From the NCBI GenBank assembly GCA_030837545.1, contig JAUPKI010000014.1:1-34020 (forward strand): 34,020 nt of DNA, in the 5' to 3' direction. The notes below the pieces were generated by a model that had not been told where the DNA came from, did no database searches, and saw nothing but the letters and a program-made list of their open reading frames with translations. The first letter of the stretch is position 1. Every line of letters begins with the position of its first letter. Both the position numbers and the translations under genes were made by a program. This document shows, piece by piece, positions 7,846-14,931 of this stretch. This DNA is from Thermodesulfobacteriota bacterium. GTDB taxonomy: Bacteria; Desulfobacterota; DSM-4660; Desulfatiglandales; Desulfatiglandaceae.

Positions 7846-9204
7846 ATGTTGGAACACTGCTATGTGGGATCCAACGCCGCAACACCGACTACCCTGATTG
7901 AATCCCTGACCGATTCCATAAGGGCCGGCCAACCACGGTTGCCCTTTATGAAGATGGTGCATCTGCTCCTTCAGGGACCGATCCCGTATCTGGAAGAGGG
8001 ATTGCAGGACCGGGTCATGGCCTATTCCATTTTTTCCGGCGGCGAGGTGCGAAAGGCCGCCAACCAGGGCCGCGCCTACTACCTGCCCTGTACGCTGGCC
8101 AATCTGGACAGCCTGATCGGGCCCGGTGAAAAATACCAGACCCATATGGTCTTCATGAAGGTGACCCCGAACACCCAAACCGGAGAACTCAGCCTGGGAC
8201 TTTCCGTGGAGGCGCTCCACACAGCCATCGATCACGCCAGAATCGTCGTGGCCGAGCTGGATCCGACGATGCCGTTTACCCAGGGCCAGAGTGTGATTGA
8301 CGCCAGTTCCATAGACTACCTGGTGGAAGATGATGTCAAGCCGGTTTATACCTTCGACCCGCCCGACTTCGACAATCTGCCCAATGCAGAGAGGAGAATC
8401 GGTGAACTCATTGTCGAACATTTCATTCACGACGGCGTGACCCTCCAGGCCGGGATCGGCAAGATCCCTGATTCGGTGATCGGCATCATTCGGGACGGTG
8501 GCTTCAGGGACCTGGGGGTCCAGACCGAGCTTTACGGCGATGGGCTCATGCTCCTGCAAAAACTGGGGATTGCCACGAATCGGAAGAAAAAGGCCAATCG
8601 GGGGTACAGCACCACATCGCTGATTATGGGATCAAGAGAACTGTATGACTTCTGCCACATGCGCACCGGCGTACAGATGCGTCCGTGCTCTTACACAAAC
8701 GGGGCCGAAATTATCCGCAAAAACACTCCATTTATCTCTATCAATACGGCCATCGGCACCGACCTGTTCGGCAACGTCTGGGCCGATTTCATCGATCCTC
8801 GAAAATATTACAGCGGCGTGGGGGGCCAACCCGATTTTATCCGGGCCATCAACCGCCGGAGATACGGCACGCCCATTATTGCGGTCAAGAGCATCACGGA
8901 CAAGGGCGATTCAAAGATCGTGGCCCGCCACCCGCCGGGAATCACCCTGACAGCGTCTTCCTATGACGGCGTGGTCATTGTTACCGAGTACGGGATTGCA
9001 GACCTCCGTGGCTTGACCACTGGAAACAAGGCCGTCGCCATCGCCAGCATTGCCCATCCGCGATATAGAGACGCCTTGATGAAACAGGTGGTTGAAGATC
9101 CGTTTTTCACCAAGCCTCATGGTTTCAGACTGGACCAAACCCCCTACGGGGTAACGCCTTATACGGGAGGTGTCCCCGAGCCTGGAATCGGGGTCGAATC
9201 CTGA
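7846..9204 (+). CDS. Acetyl-CoA hydrolase/transferase family protein (4-hydroxybutyrate CoA-transferase-like), N-terminally short
   Basis: Family I-type CoA-transferases move CoA between acyl-CoA and a free acid through a glutamyl-CoA thioester. The catalytic glutamate is probably Glu228 in VQTELYGDG, matching the family motif (H)TE(M/L)-x-x-DG. Other family marks are the early YVGSNAATPTTLIESL, QAGIGKIPD and VTEYGIADLRG. The protein begins directly at YVGSN, whereas relatives have about 25-30 residues before that point. In frame upstream there are only a few codons, from an iterated-word spacer, and then TAG at 7816-7818. The natural 5' end thus appears to have been replaced. ATG 7846 has no clear ribosome-binding site. 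The remaining 452 residues are intact. It could work in acid activation or be a decaying copy, and the substrate cannot be read from the sequence. Confidence 0.78.
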   Translation: MLEHCYVGSNAATPTTLIESLTDSIRAGQPRLPFMKMVHLLLQGPIPYLEEGLQDRVMAYSIFSGGEVRKAANQGRAYYLPCTLANLDSLIGPGEKYQTHMVFMKVTPNTQTGELSLGLSVEALHTAIDHARIVVAELDPTMPFTQGQSVIDASSIDYLVEDDVKPVYTFDPPDFDNLPNAERRIGELIVEHFIHDGVTLQAGIGKIPDSVIGIIRDGGFRDLGVQTELYGDGLMLLQKLGIATNRKKKANRGYSTTSLIMGSRELYDFCHMRTGVQMRPCSYTNGAEIIRKNTPFISINTAIGTDLFGNVWADFIDPRKYYSGVGGQPDFIRAINRRRYGTPIIAVKSITDKGDSKIVARHPPGITLTASSYDGVVIVTEYGIADLRGLTTGNKAVAIASIAHPRYRDALMKQVVEDPFFTKPHGFRLDQTPYGVTPYTGGVPEPGIGVES

Positions 9205-9521
9205 TCGTTAACGATTCGGCCTCATCGATGGCCTTCTTGGGACAATGCCCATCCAACTCCCCCTCGGCCAATCTCCGAAGCTCAGCGAAGAACCGGCCTC
9301 TTTCTCAAGATACATGCTGCGGTGCTACGCTCCCGGTGCGTCTATCCCGGATTGTCTCCGCATGAGTTCGCTGTGTCATCTTAGCAAAGGGAAGGCAGCG
9401 CAATGTTGCATGGGCGTGCCCAACATCTCCCATCCCCTATATCAGCCTATCCGTGCCTTGTTCGGATCCCATTCAAACAGTAGCCCCATAAGATGTCGCA
9501 TTTCTCCTTTGTCAATAACGA
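9205..9521. other. Intergenic stretch without a recognisable gene
   Basis: Short frames occur on both strands, but none resembles a known protein or has a credible ribosome-binding site. No terminator hairpin with a T-run follows the CoA-transferase. The stretch joins the methyltransferase stump at about 9522 and looks like decayed DNA at the edge of the toxin-antitoxin cluster. Confidence 0.5.
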
Positions 9522-9683
9522 AGGCAGAACGATATTGCAGACCTCGTTCGTTTTCCCGTTCCAGACCAGCTCCACCTCCCGCTTGTCCTCAAACAACAGA
9601 AACCGATACTTCTCCGGCAGCGGCTTATCCGCCTCAATAAACCGGATAATCTCCTGCTATTCCTGCTCCGTCAATCGCGGCAT
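9522..9683 (-). pseudogene. Site-specific DNA methyltransferase, N-terminal stump with amber codon
   Basis: Reading from ATG 9683 gives MPRLTEQE, then TAG (9657-9659), then QEIIRFIEADKPLPEKYRF followed by LLFEDKREVELVWNGKT and NEVCNIVLP. From memory of the family, this is the start of adenine-specific (type III-like) DNA methyltransferases associated with restriction systems. The stop replaces a glutamine expected in EQEQQE (CAG to TAG is one change). After VLP the homology is lost, so only about 54 codons remain and no methyltransferase catalytic motif survives. It is the downstream end of a minus-strand run of toxin-antitoxin genes, suggesting a former defence locus. Confidence 0.7.
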
Positions 9684-9729
9684 GAATGTCCTCTTTCATT
9701 TATCTGTCACCTTACCGTCCCGCATGGGG

Positions 9730-9897
9730 TCAAGATTTTTGGAGATGTAACGGAAAGCTAAGGGGCGCGGCTTTTGTCGCGTCCTCCTTGAGCGACTTGT
9801 TGGCCCTTTCCTTTTCCTTCAATTCGTAAGCTTTGAGCTTTCGATTGAACTCATAAAGATCGCTGATCTTCTTGAGTACCCTATCGATCTTTGTCAT
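9730..9897 (-). CDS. Small charged protein overlapping the nucleotidyltransferase gene
   Basis: A 55-residue reading frame begins MTKIDRVLKKISDLYEFNRK and is strongly helical and charged (LKAYELKEKERANKS). Its ATG lies within the last codons of the nucleotidyltransferase gene, a 17-base overlap that implies translational coupling. I do not recognise a named family. The position and size suggest a partner, possibly the antitoxin, of the nucleotidyltransferase. The last 15 or so residues (KAAPLSFPLHLQKS) look less protein-like and may be read-through into decayed DNA. Moderate confidence that it is expressed, low confidence about its role. Confidence 0.5.
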   Translation of the reverse strand: MTKIDRVLKKISDLYEFNRKLKAYELKEKERANKSLKEDATKAAPLSFPLHLQKS

Positions 9898-10339
9898 CTT
9901 CGAGCTTCTCAAAATCGGCCTGATCCTGCTTCGAGTCCCTCGACCTCTTAAGCCAGAACAGATCATTTTTATTCGCAAGCATAACCCTTCCTTCTTCCGA
10001 CTCCGCTACCACTGTATCCTGGATTATCCTTCTGACCTCTTCATCTTTGGCAACAAGAATATCGATCATCATTTCATCTTCCGGGGTGACCTTCAAGAAC
10101 CTGTGAAGCTCGATGGCTACGTTCCTGAATGTCCAGGGTGATGTAGATTCGAAATATTCATCGTTCTCGAGAATGCCTTTGGTTTTCTCGAAATCCTCGG
10201 AATCAACAAGAAGGTCGATATCCCGGGTAAAGCGTGGCTCTGTATAGAACGCCATCGCAACTCCACCCACAAGAGCATACCTCACCTTGTGCTTCTCCAA
10301 CTCCATTACCAACCGTTTGAATTCTTCGAACACATTCAT
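9881..10339 (-). CDS. Nucleotidyltransferase (AbiEii/MNT-like)
   Basis: This 152-residue protein has the polymerase-beta-type nucleotidyltransferase signature: GG in YALVGGVAMAFY followed by RFTRDIDLLVD, where the DxD aspartates bind metal and nucleotide. Proteins of this type include toxins of type IV-like systems (AbiEii) and MNT-type modifiers of toxins or tRNA. ATG 10339 has AAGGA about seven bases upstream. The open frame extends further upstream, but that part overlaps the toxin gene and is not conserved-looking. It is 37 bases downstream of the MazF-type toxin and overlaps a small charged protein at its 3' end, so all four genes may be one operon. Whether it is a toxin, an antitoxin or an independent modifier is not decided by the sequence. 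Confidence 0.8.
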   Translation of the reverse strand: MNVFEEFKRLVMELEKHKVRYALVGGVAMAFYTEPRFTRDIDLLVDSEDFEKTKGILENDEYFESTSPWTFRNVAIELHRFLKVTPEDEMMIDILVAKDEEVRRIIQDTVVAESEEGRVMLANKNDLFWLKRSRDSKQDQADFEKLEDDKDR

Positions 10340-10376
10340 TCTGTTTTCCTTAAAGCCAACGGAAAGCTGTGCGCCT

Positions 10377-10703
10377 TTAAAGGCCAAGGCCGAGTTGGGT
10401 GGTGATGGCTTTGCCAATACCATCCATTTCAGCCTTGGAAATGGAGCCCGCTGAATTGATAAGTCGTTTCTTATTTACTGTAGTAATCTGATCGGCCATT
10501 GCCTTAGACTTCTGACCACGAAACGTCACATATGCTTCGCTCGGATAGAGTTTATCAGTATGGCTCGTTATAGGCACGACCTGGACCCGGTTCAGATAAT
10601 GATTTGCAGCGTCATTGCTTACGATGATGGCTGGTCTTTGTTTGCGGATTTCGCCTCCGGTGGAAGCTTCGAAATGAATCCACCACACTTCACCTCTCTT
10701 CAT
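10377..10703 (-). CDS. mazF: MazF/PemK-type endoribonuclease toxin
   Basis: MazF toxins cleave mRNA or other RNA at short specific sequences. This 108-residue protein has the family landmarks: KRGEVWWIHFEA at the start, RKQRPAIIVSND, VQVVPITSH (with the conserved threonine/serine) and a C-terminal helix, SKAEMDGIGKAITTQLGL. The start ATG 10703 lies inside the antitoxin's last codons (14-base overlap), the usual arrangement for coupled antitoxin-toxin pairs. The open frame continues upstream in the antitoxin region, but that part is not MazF-like. The length fits the family. Confidence 0.9.
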   Translation of the reverse strand: MKRGEVWWIHFEASTGGEIRKQRPAIIVSNDAANHYLNRVQVVPITSHTDKLYPSEAYVTFRGQKSKAMADQITTVNKKRLINSAGSISKAEMDGIGKAITTQLGLGL

Positions 10704-10923
10704 CGTTGATGTCTCCAATTGTGCCTTCGGCCCATTCAAGGGCTTCAGCTTCCCTGATTTGATCAGATGCCATCTCCTTATATGCAGAATACATGTCGCT
10801 TTTGAGAACATGTGGACGAACTAAGTCTTCAATAAATCTACTGATTCTTCGTGGACCAATGACTGTTCGCAAGCCCTCATAAACCTCTTCGTTTATGGTC
10901 ACTGTGAGTTTCTTTTGCATCAT
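10690..10923 (-). CDS. Ribbon-helix-helix antitoxin for the MazF-type toxin
   Basis: This protein of 77 residues begins MMQKKLTVTINEEVYEGLRT and continues VIGPRRISRFIEDLVRPHVL, a ribbon-helix-helix DNA-binding fold as in MazE/VapB-like antitoxins. The acidic C-terminus (REAEALEWAEGTIGDINDEER) is the likely toxin-binding tail. A strong AAGGAGGTG precedes two adjacent ATGs at 10923 and 10920; either fits. It is the first gene of the toxin-antitoxin operon. A 9-bp inverted repeat overlapping its promoter is a plausible operator for autorepression. Confidence 0.85.
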   Translation of the reverse strand: MMQKKLTVTINEEVYEGLRTVIGPRRISRFIEDLVRPHVLKSDMYSAYKEMASDQIREAEALEWAEGTIGDINDEER

Positions 10924-10939
10924 AATCACCTCCTTAAAC

Positions 10940-10965
10940 ATTGCACGTATAGTAACACGTGCAAT
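10940..10965. promoter_or_regulatory. Inverted-repeat operator of the toxin-antitoxin operon
   Basis: Perfect 9-bp arms ATTGCACGT (10940-10948) and ACGTGCAAT (10957-10965) are separated by eight bases. The repeat overlaps the -10 box and spacer of the promoter, so a bound ribbon-helix-helix antitoxin would block RNA polymerase. The operator role is inferred from position and from the autoregulation usual for such systems. Confidence 0.7.
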
Positions 10966-10977
10966 ATTCAGTGTCAA
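10949..10977 (-). promoter_or_regulatory. Sigma-70-type promoter of the toxin-antitoxin operon
   Basis: On the minus strand a perfect -35 box TTGACA (10977-10972) is separated by exactly 17 bases from TACTAT (10954-10949), which matches the -10 consensus at four of six positions. The antitoxin start is 26 bases downstream. The -10 box lies inside the operator-like inverted repeat. Confidence 0.75.
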
Positions 10978-11035
10978 GGCGCCAAAGTAGGTCATGACCA
11001 GGGCACAGGATCAGCTTCGCGGGCGAGAATTCTTT

Positions 11036-11115
11036 TGAAAGCGGCATGTTGCCATCCGGCAATAAGGGGCGGGATCGAGGCTGCATCCCGCAGGCCGAGA
11101 CTCTCACAGGAAAAG
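11036..11115. repeat. REP-like palindrome, copy B
   Basis: A degenerate copy of the palindromic repeat: AAGCGGCATGTTGCCATCC, then CGGGATCGAGGCTGCATCCC and a tail ending GACTCTCACAGG. It matches copy C (14804-14866) nearly word for word in the second half and copy A (7677-7729) in the first half. It lies in the otherwise empty 10981-11202 stretch between the toxin-antitoxin promoter and the flavoprotein gene. Confidence 0.65.
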
Positions 11116-11202
11116 GAAACCCCCTCATTCGCGGTTGGGGATTATTCTCATGCCACATCATGATTAATAAACTATCCTATTGAGTTTCTTCTATATTTTG
11201 GC

Positions 11203-11877
11203 TTAACAAAATCCAAAAACAGCTACTTCTTCCAGACGTTTTTTTTGTAACACCGGGACTTCGGCGCCGTCGACCGGATAACCGGTCACCAGGATCATAA
11301 AAGGCTTTTCGTTTGAAGGTCGGGACAGCACCCTATTCAAAAAGGCCATGTTGGCGGGGGTATAAGTTAATGAGGCCAGCCCGGCATGGTGGAGGGCGGT
11401 AATCAGCATGCCGGTGGCGATCCCCACCGACTCCTGTACATAGTAGTGTTTCTGCTTTTTGCCGTCCGCATCATAGCCGTGACGTTGAGAGAATATGACA
11501 ATGAGATAGGGCGCTGAGACCAGAAACGGTTTGTGATAGATGGTCCCCAGGGGGGCGAGCGCATCGACCCACTGCCGTGTGGCTTGGGCCGTATAAAATT
11601 CACGCTCCACGGTCTCGGCGGCTTCGCGAATCTCTTTTTTCACTTCGGGGTCCGACACCACCACAAAGGTCCAGGGCTGGATGTTGGCGCCGCTGGGCGA
11701 CGCGGCTGCCGTTCGGATACAGTCTCTGATAATCTCCACGGGGACGGGTCGATCCGAAAAATGGCGCACGCTTCTTCGTCGTTTCATCTCCAGGTAAAAA
11801 TCGGCAGCCCGCTGCTTCATCTCCTCAACTGGATATTCCCTGTACCCGCGATAAGGTTCAAATGCCTTTTCAGTCAT
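11203..11877 (-). CDS. Nitroreductase-family flavoprotein resembling iodotyrosine deiodinase
   Basis: This 224-residue FMN protein belongs to the nitroreductase superfamily and, among subfamilies I can recall, most resembles iodotyrosine deiodinase: [50 protein letters not shown] and [15 protein letters not shown]. In the deiodinase, Glu157, Tyr161 and Lys182 (human numbering) grip the amino-acid part of halotyrosine. The aligned positions here are Glu91 and Tyr95 (EREFY) and Lys116 (YHKPF), all retained. This suggests a reductive dehalogenase of an aromatic amino acid or a related enzyme, which remains inference. AGGAG lies seven bases before ATG 11877. ATG 11883 is in frame but too close to it. 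Confidence 0.85.
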   Translation of the reverse strand: MTEKAFEPYRGYREYPVEEMKQRAADFYLEMKRRRSVRHFSDRPVPVEIIRDCIRTAAASPSGANIQPWTFVVVSDPEVKKEIREAAETVEREFYTAQATRQWVDALAPLGTIYHKPFLVSAPYLIVIFSQRHGYDADGKKQKHYYVQESVGIATGMLITALHHAGLASLTYTPANMAFLNRVLSRPSNEKPFMILVTGYPVDGAEVPVLQKKRLEEVAVFGFC

Positions 11878-12016
11878 GCCCATGCTCCTGTCTGTCTCGT
11901 GTCCATATTACAACGGCGTCCGCGATAAGATTCTCCCTTTTTGAGCGGATGCCTATCATTATCAACCGGCGGCGATGACAATAAAAGCAAAGGGTCTTCT
12001 TTGAAGAACGTGCCTC

Positions 12017-13336
12017 TCAGATATCTTTCAGGAGTCGGTTGGCAGGAGATTGATGAATCGCCTCGCGGAACGTCTCCAAGGCCGCTGAGAGCGACGCTGA
12101 CGCCGCCGTTTCCGCCACCCGAATGGAACGTAGCCCCCTCTGATCCAGGGCATCCAGGACACGGGCCACCGTCATATCGTGAATGGTGAAGGCTGGCTGG
12201 TAGGCCGGATCATTTTTGTCGGTCGCCTTGATTTCAGACGCAATTCCGCTGTGAACCAGATCAAAGAGGATCTGCCGCAACAGGCGAATGGGGATCTCGA
12301 GGATCTGGGAGATCTCCTGGGCTGTCAACGGCTTCTCTCCGCTGGCAAAACGATGCGTCAACAAATGGGCCACCATGAGAGAGAGAAGCCTTTTGAAGGA
12401 TAGACTGATCTTTTGAGAATCCGGTTCAAACTCGTAGGTGTCAACATTTTGATGGGCAAAAGAAACCTCCGCGCCGATAAGGACAATCATCCAACTGAGT
12501 TGGAGCCATGCGAGAAAGAGAGGGAGCGCCGCAAAGCTCCCATAGATGGCGTTGTATTTGGAGACCCCTACCTGAAAATGGATGTATCCCCACTGGACGG
12601 CTTGATAAACCGTCCCGGCAATGATGCCCGCAATGAGACCCGACCTGAATCGGACCTTGGTGTTCGGCACCAGGATATAGATAAAGGTGAAAAGTCCCCA
12701 GATCACACAATAAGGGAGCAGCTTCAGCAAAAAAAATATCAGATTGCTGACATACCCTAATAAAGCAAACTTGGCGGTAATCGTCGCCACCTGGGTACTG
12801 ATGAAAATCGTGATGCTGCCCGACATGGTCAGCAGGATGGGACAGATCACAAGGATGGTCAGGTAATCGCTGAACTTCCTTCCGAGACTCCGGCCTTCTT
12901 CGATGCCCCAAATGTCATTGAAGGAATTTTCAATATCCCTCAGGACCCGTATCACGGCCCAGAAGAGGACCGCCATGCCGACACCCGCTATGACCCCGCC
13001 TTTGGTTGCCTCTAAGAGGGAGTGGGCAAAATCGATGATTCGTGTCGCCACCTCCTCCTGGCCCTGAAATCTTTCCAGGAGATCTTCCTGCAGAAACTTT
13101 TCAAACCCGAACCCCTTGGCAATGCCAAAGCCCATGGCCAAGACCGGAACAATGCCCAGGAGGGAATAGAGCGTCAGGGCCGAGGCCCTCAGATGGATCC
13201 GGTCCTCATTAAACCCGCGAGTGGCCAGGAGCACGATTCGGAGCAATCGGATCCCGAACGATCTCTTCTTGGAAAGATCCTTCAGGCGGATTCTCCAGAC
13301 GCCGGTCCTGATAAATTCCATGAACTGCGAGGTCAC
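12017..13336 (-). CDS. YihY/BrkB-family inner-membrane protein with C-terminal winged helix
   Basis: This is an inner-membrane protein with about six transmembrane helices, of the family once misnamed ribonuclease BN. Family marks include LRASALTLYSLLGIVPVLAM, the IENSFNDIWG motif, FTFIYILVPNTKVRFRSGLIAG and SFAALPLFLAWLQLSWMIVLIGAEVSFA. After residue about 320 there is a soluble extension with a winged-helix look (LTAQEISQILEIPIRLLRQIL), found in a subset of the family. GTG 13336 is the chosen start because GGGAGGGG ends just before it. ATG 13321 lacks a ribosome-binding site. The transported substrate is not known. Confidence 0.88.
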   Translation of the reverse strand: MTSQFMEFIRTGVWRIRLKDLSKKRSFGIRLLRIVLLATRGFNEDRIHLRASALTLYSLLGIVPVLAMGFGIAKGFGFEKFLQEDLLERFQGQEEVATRIIDFAHSLLEATKGGVIAGVGMAVLFWAVIRVLRDIENSFNDIWGIEEGRSLGRKFSDYLTILVICPILLTMSGSITIFISTQVATITAKFALLGYVSNLIFFLLKLLPYCVIWGLFTFIYILVPNTKVRFRSGLIAGIIAGTVYQAVQWGYIHFQVGVSKYNAIYGSFAALPLFLAWLQLSWMIVLIGAEVSFAHQNVDTYEFEPDSQKISLSFKRLLSLMVAHLLTHRFASGEKPLTAQEISQILEIPIRLLRQILFDLVHSGIASEIKATDKNDPAYQPAFTIHDMTVARVLDALDQRGLRSIRVAETAASASLSAALETFREAIHQSPANRLLKDI

Positions 13337-13723
13337 AACCCCTCCCAAATTATGTCGGGCACACCCTCGTGGTCGAGCATTGAGATTTCAATATAACGGA
13401 GGAGGAAGCTTGCTGTCAACAACGGGATTGAAGGGCGGAAAGGCCAAGGCCCTGACGAGCCTATCCATCTCTCTCTTCTGATTAAATCAGGCATGGCTCG
13501 CACATTTTTTGTCGGATTTTTGTTGTTTTCTGGTCTTGCTTGTTATATGAAATTTAGTATTTATGGCTCCCTACCCCATACAGAGACTCCTTTTCCGTAC
13601 AATACCCCATGTTCGAGTCGCAGTATCTGCGGGCCGGAGACCAGACAGGGAAGGGACGTGACGCAACCCGTAAGACATTGCGGTGTAATTTGCTGGTTGG
13701 GTCGATAGTTGAAGAGGGAGACC
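13337..13723. other. Intergenic stretch between divergent genes
   Basis: This stretch holds the divergent starts of the BrkB-type gene and the small gene at 13724. A short palindrome, CTGATTAAATCAG, lies at about 13480-13492. I see no convincing promoter pair, RNA or protein. Short frames on both strands look non-coding. Confidence 0.5.
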
Positions 13724-13915
13724 ATGCCCCTGCAAATCGATACGGAAGCGATGAATGCCAGGATCCTGGCCATAAAAAAGAACGCCATGGAACTGTACCG
13801 TATGGCGGATGATTTTCCGGCCGTTGCCAGAAATTCGGCCCGAATTCTTGCAAGCGCCAGGATGTTGGAGTTGAACCTGTCGGACCTCGAGGACCTCGAG
13901 GGGAATGATTCATAA
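13724..13915 (+). CDS. Small hypothetical protein
   Basis: This 63-residue protein starts MPLQIDTEAMNARILAIKKN and contains MADDFPAVARNSARILASAR. It is mostly helical and ends acidic (LSDLEDLEGNDS). I do not recognise a family. The start ATG has GAGGGAGA immediately upstream, and the stop is six bases before the NRDE-family gene, so the two are probably cotranscribed. Good codon use and a clear ribosome-binding site support it as real. Confidence 0.65.
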   Translation: MPLQIDTEAMNARILAIKKNAMELYRMADDFPAVARNSARILASARMLELNLSDLEDLEGNDS

Positions 13916-13921
13916 AGACAG

Positions 13922-14692
13922 ATGTGCCTCCTTCTGCTCGCCCTTCATGCCCATCCTGTTTACAAACTGGTTATTGCCGCCAACCGGGATGAATTCTACG
14001 ATCGACCGACGGCAGCCGCTGGATTCTGGAATGAACGCCCTGACATTCTGGCAGGGAGAGATCTGCGCTCAGAAGGAACATGGTTCGGGATCAGCAGAAG
14101 AGGGAGGATCGCAGCCGTTACCAATTATCGCGATCCGGCCTCTCTCAAGCCCGATGCACCCTCCAGGGGCAGGTTGGTCAGTGATTTTCTCGCAGGCGAA
14201 GAGGAGCCAGAGGCATATTTATCCAGAGTGGACCTAAGGGGAGGGGACTATAACGGGTTCAACCTTGTCGTGGGCATCGAAGATCGCCTCTGCTGGTATT
14301 CCAACCGGGGACATGACATTCACCGCATCACGCCCGGAATCCATGGCCTCAGCAACCATCTCCTGAATACCCCATGGCCCAAGGTCTCCCGGGGAAAGTC
14401 CGCCCTGAGGCAGATGCTTTCCAATACCCCCCACCCCTCGCCAGAGGCCCTTTTTGAAATCCTCGTCGACCGATCCGTTGCAGCCGATGATCGCTTGCCG
14501 GACACGGGGGTCGGGATCGAATGGGAACGCCTTCTGTCACCCATCTTCATCGCCAGCCCCAGCTATGGAACCCGGTCTTCCACAATCCTTCTCATGGATG
14601 GGGAAAACCGCGTCACCTTCCTGGAAAGGACCCACAGTTCAGCGCCGGATCAACATAGGGACGTGGCATTTGAATTTATGATTCAGGACTGA
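13922..14692 (+). CDS. NRDE-family protein (TANGO2 homologue)
   Basis: This 256-residue protein starts with Met-Cys (MCLLLLALHAHPVYKLVIAA), followed by the defining NRDE motif in AANRDEFYDRPT. Other family blocks are LAGRDLRSEGTWFGISRRGRIAAVTNYR, SRGRLVSDFL, YNGFNLVVG, HGLSNHLLNTPWPKV and TRSSTILL. The family has an Ntn-hydrolase-like fold in which Cys2 would become N-terminal. Its eukaryotic members are linked to mitochondrial metabolism and haem or lipid handling, but the bacterial reaction is not established. It follows the small gene at 13724 by six bases. Complete length for the family. Confidence 0.9.
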   Translation: MCLLLLALHAHPVYKLVIAANRDEFYDRPTAAAGFWNERPDILAGRDLRSEGTWFGISRRGRIAAVTNYRDPASLKPDAPSRGRLVSDFLAGEEEPEAYLSRVDLRGGDYNGFNLVVGIEDRLCWYSNRGHDIHRITPGIHGLSNHLLNTPWPKVSRGKSALRQMLSNTPHPSPEALFEILVDRSVAADDRLPDTGVGIEWERLLSPIFIASPSYGTRSSTILLMDGENRVTFLERTHSSAPDQHRDVAFEFMIQD

Positions 14693-14803
14693 AAGACAGG
14701 GAAAGACGCTTGCCAAACCAGGAGTATTGGGGGGCGGGGACCTGTTTTCGTGGCAAATGCTCATGGCGACGAGGTTTGTCGCTTCCGGGGATGAGTTCTT
14801 TTT

Positions 14804-14866
14804 GTGAGAGTGGCATGCCGCCATCCCGCGGGATCGAGGCTGGATCCCGCAGGGCGGGACTCTCAC
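14804..14866. repeat. REP-like palindrome, copy C
   Basis: The best-preserved copy. Its outer arms GTGAGAG (14804-14810) and CTCTCAC (14860-14866) pair perfectly, and the interior contains CCATCCCGCGGGATCGAGG and GGATCCCGC, which can fold on themselves. Flanking words and the second half match copy B. It lies downstream of both the NRDE gene and rny, which converge here. Confidence 0.7.
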
Positions 14867-14890
14867 AGGCAAAAACCAGTCATTTTGCCC

Positions 14891-14917
14891 ATTCGTGTCA
14901 TTCGTGTCATTCGTGGT
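14891..14917. repeat. Tandem 9-mer spacer
   Basis: ATTCGTGTC occurs twice in direct tandem (14891-14908) and a third, diverged unit (ATTCGTGGT) follows. It sits just beyond the rny stop codon. The array is too short and has no spacers, so it is not CRISPR. It is one of several iterated-word spacers in the window. Confidence 0.75.
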
Positions 14918-14931
14918 TAAAAATCGGTTTC

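Noticed and set aside
2319-9659. In-frame TAG codons as evidence for pyrrolysine or stop-codon recoding
   Set aside because: Both TAGs are in genes that are otherwise damaged or short, and intact genes here (zapA, tatA, crotonase, MaoC-SCP2) use TAG as their normal stop.
10004-10423. Longer forms of the nucleotidyltransferase, MazF and antitoxin ORFs
   Set aside because: The upstream extensions overlap neighbouring genes or the promoter and are not conserved-looking; internal ATGs with good ribosome-binding sites or normal overlaps fit better.
13600-13720. Possible cyclic-di-GMP (GEMM) riboswitch before the small gene at 13724
   Set aside because: GACGCAACC recalls part of the motif, but the tetraloop, receptor and flanking stems could not be matched.
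14891-14917. Short direct repeats that could suggest a CRISPR array
   Set aside because: The units are adjacent 9-mers with no spacers and no cas genes nearby.
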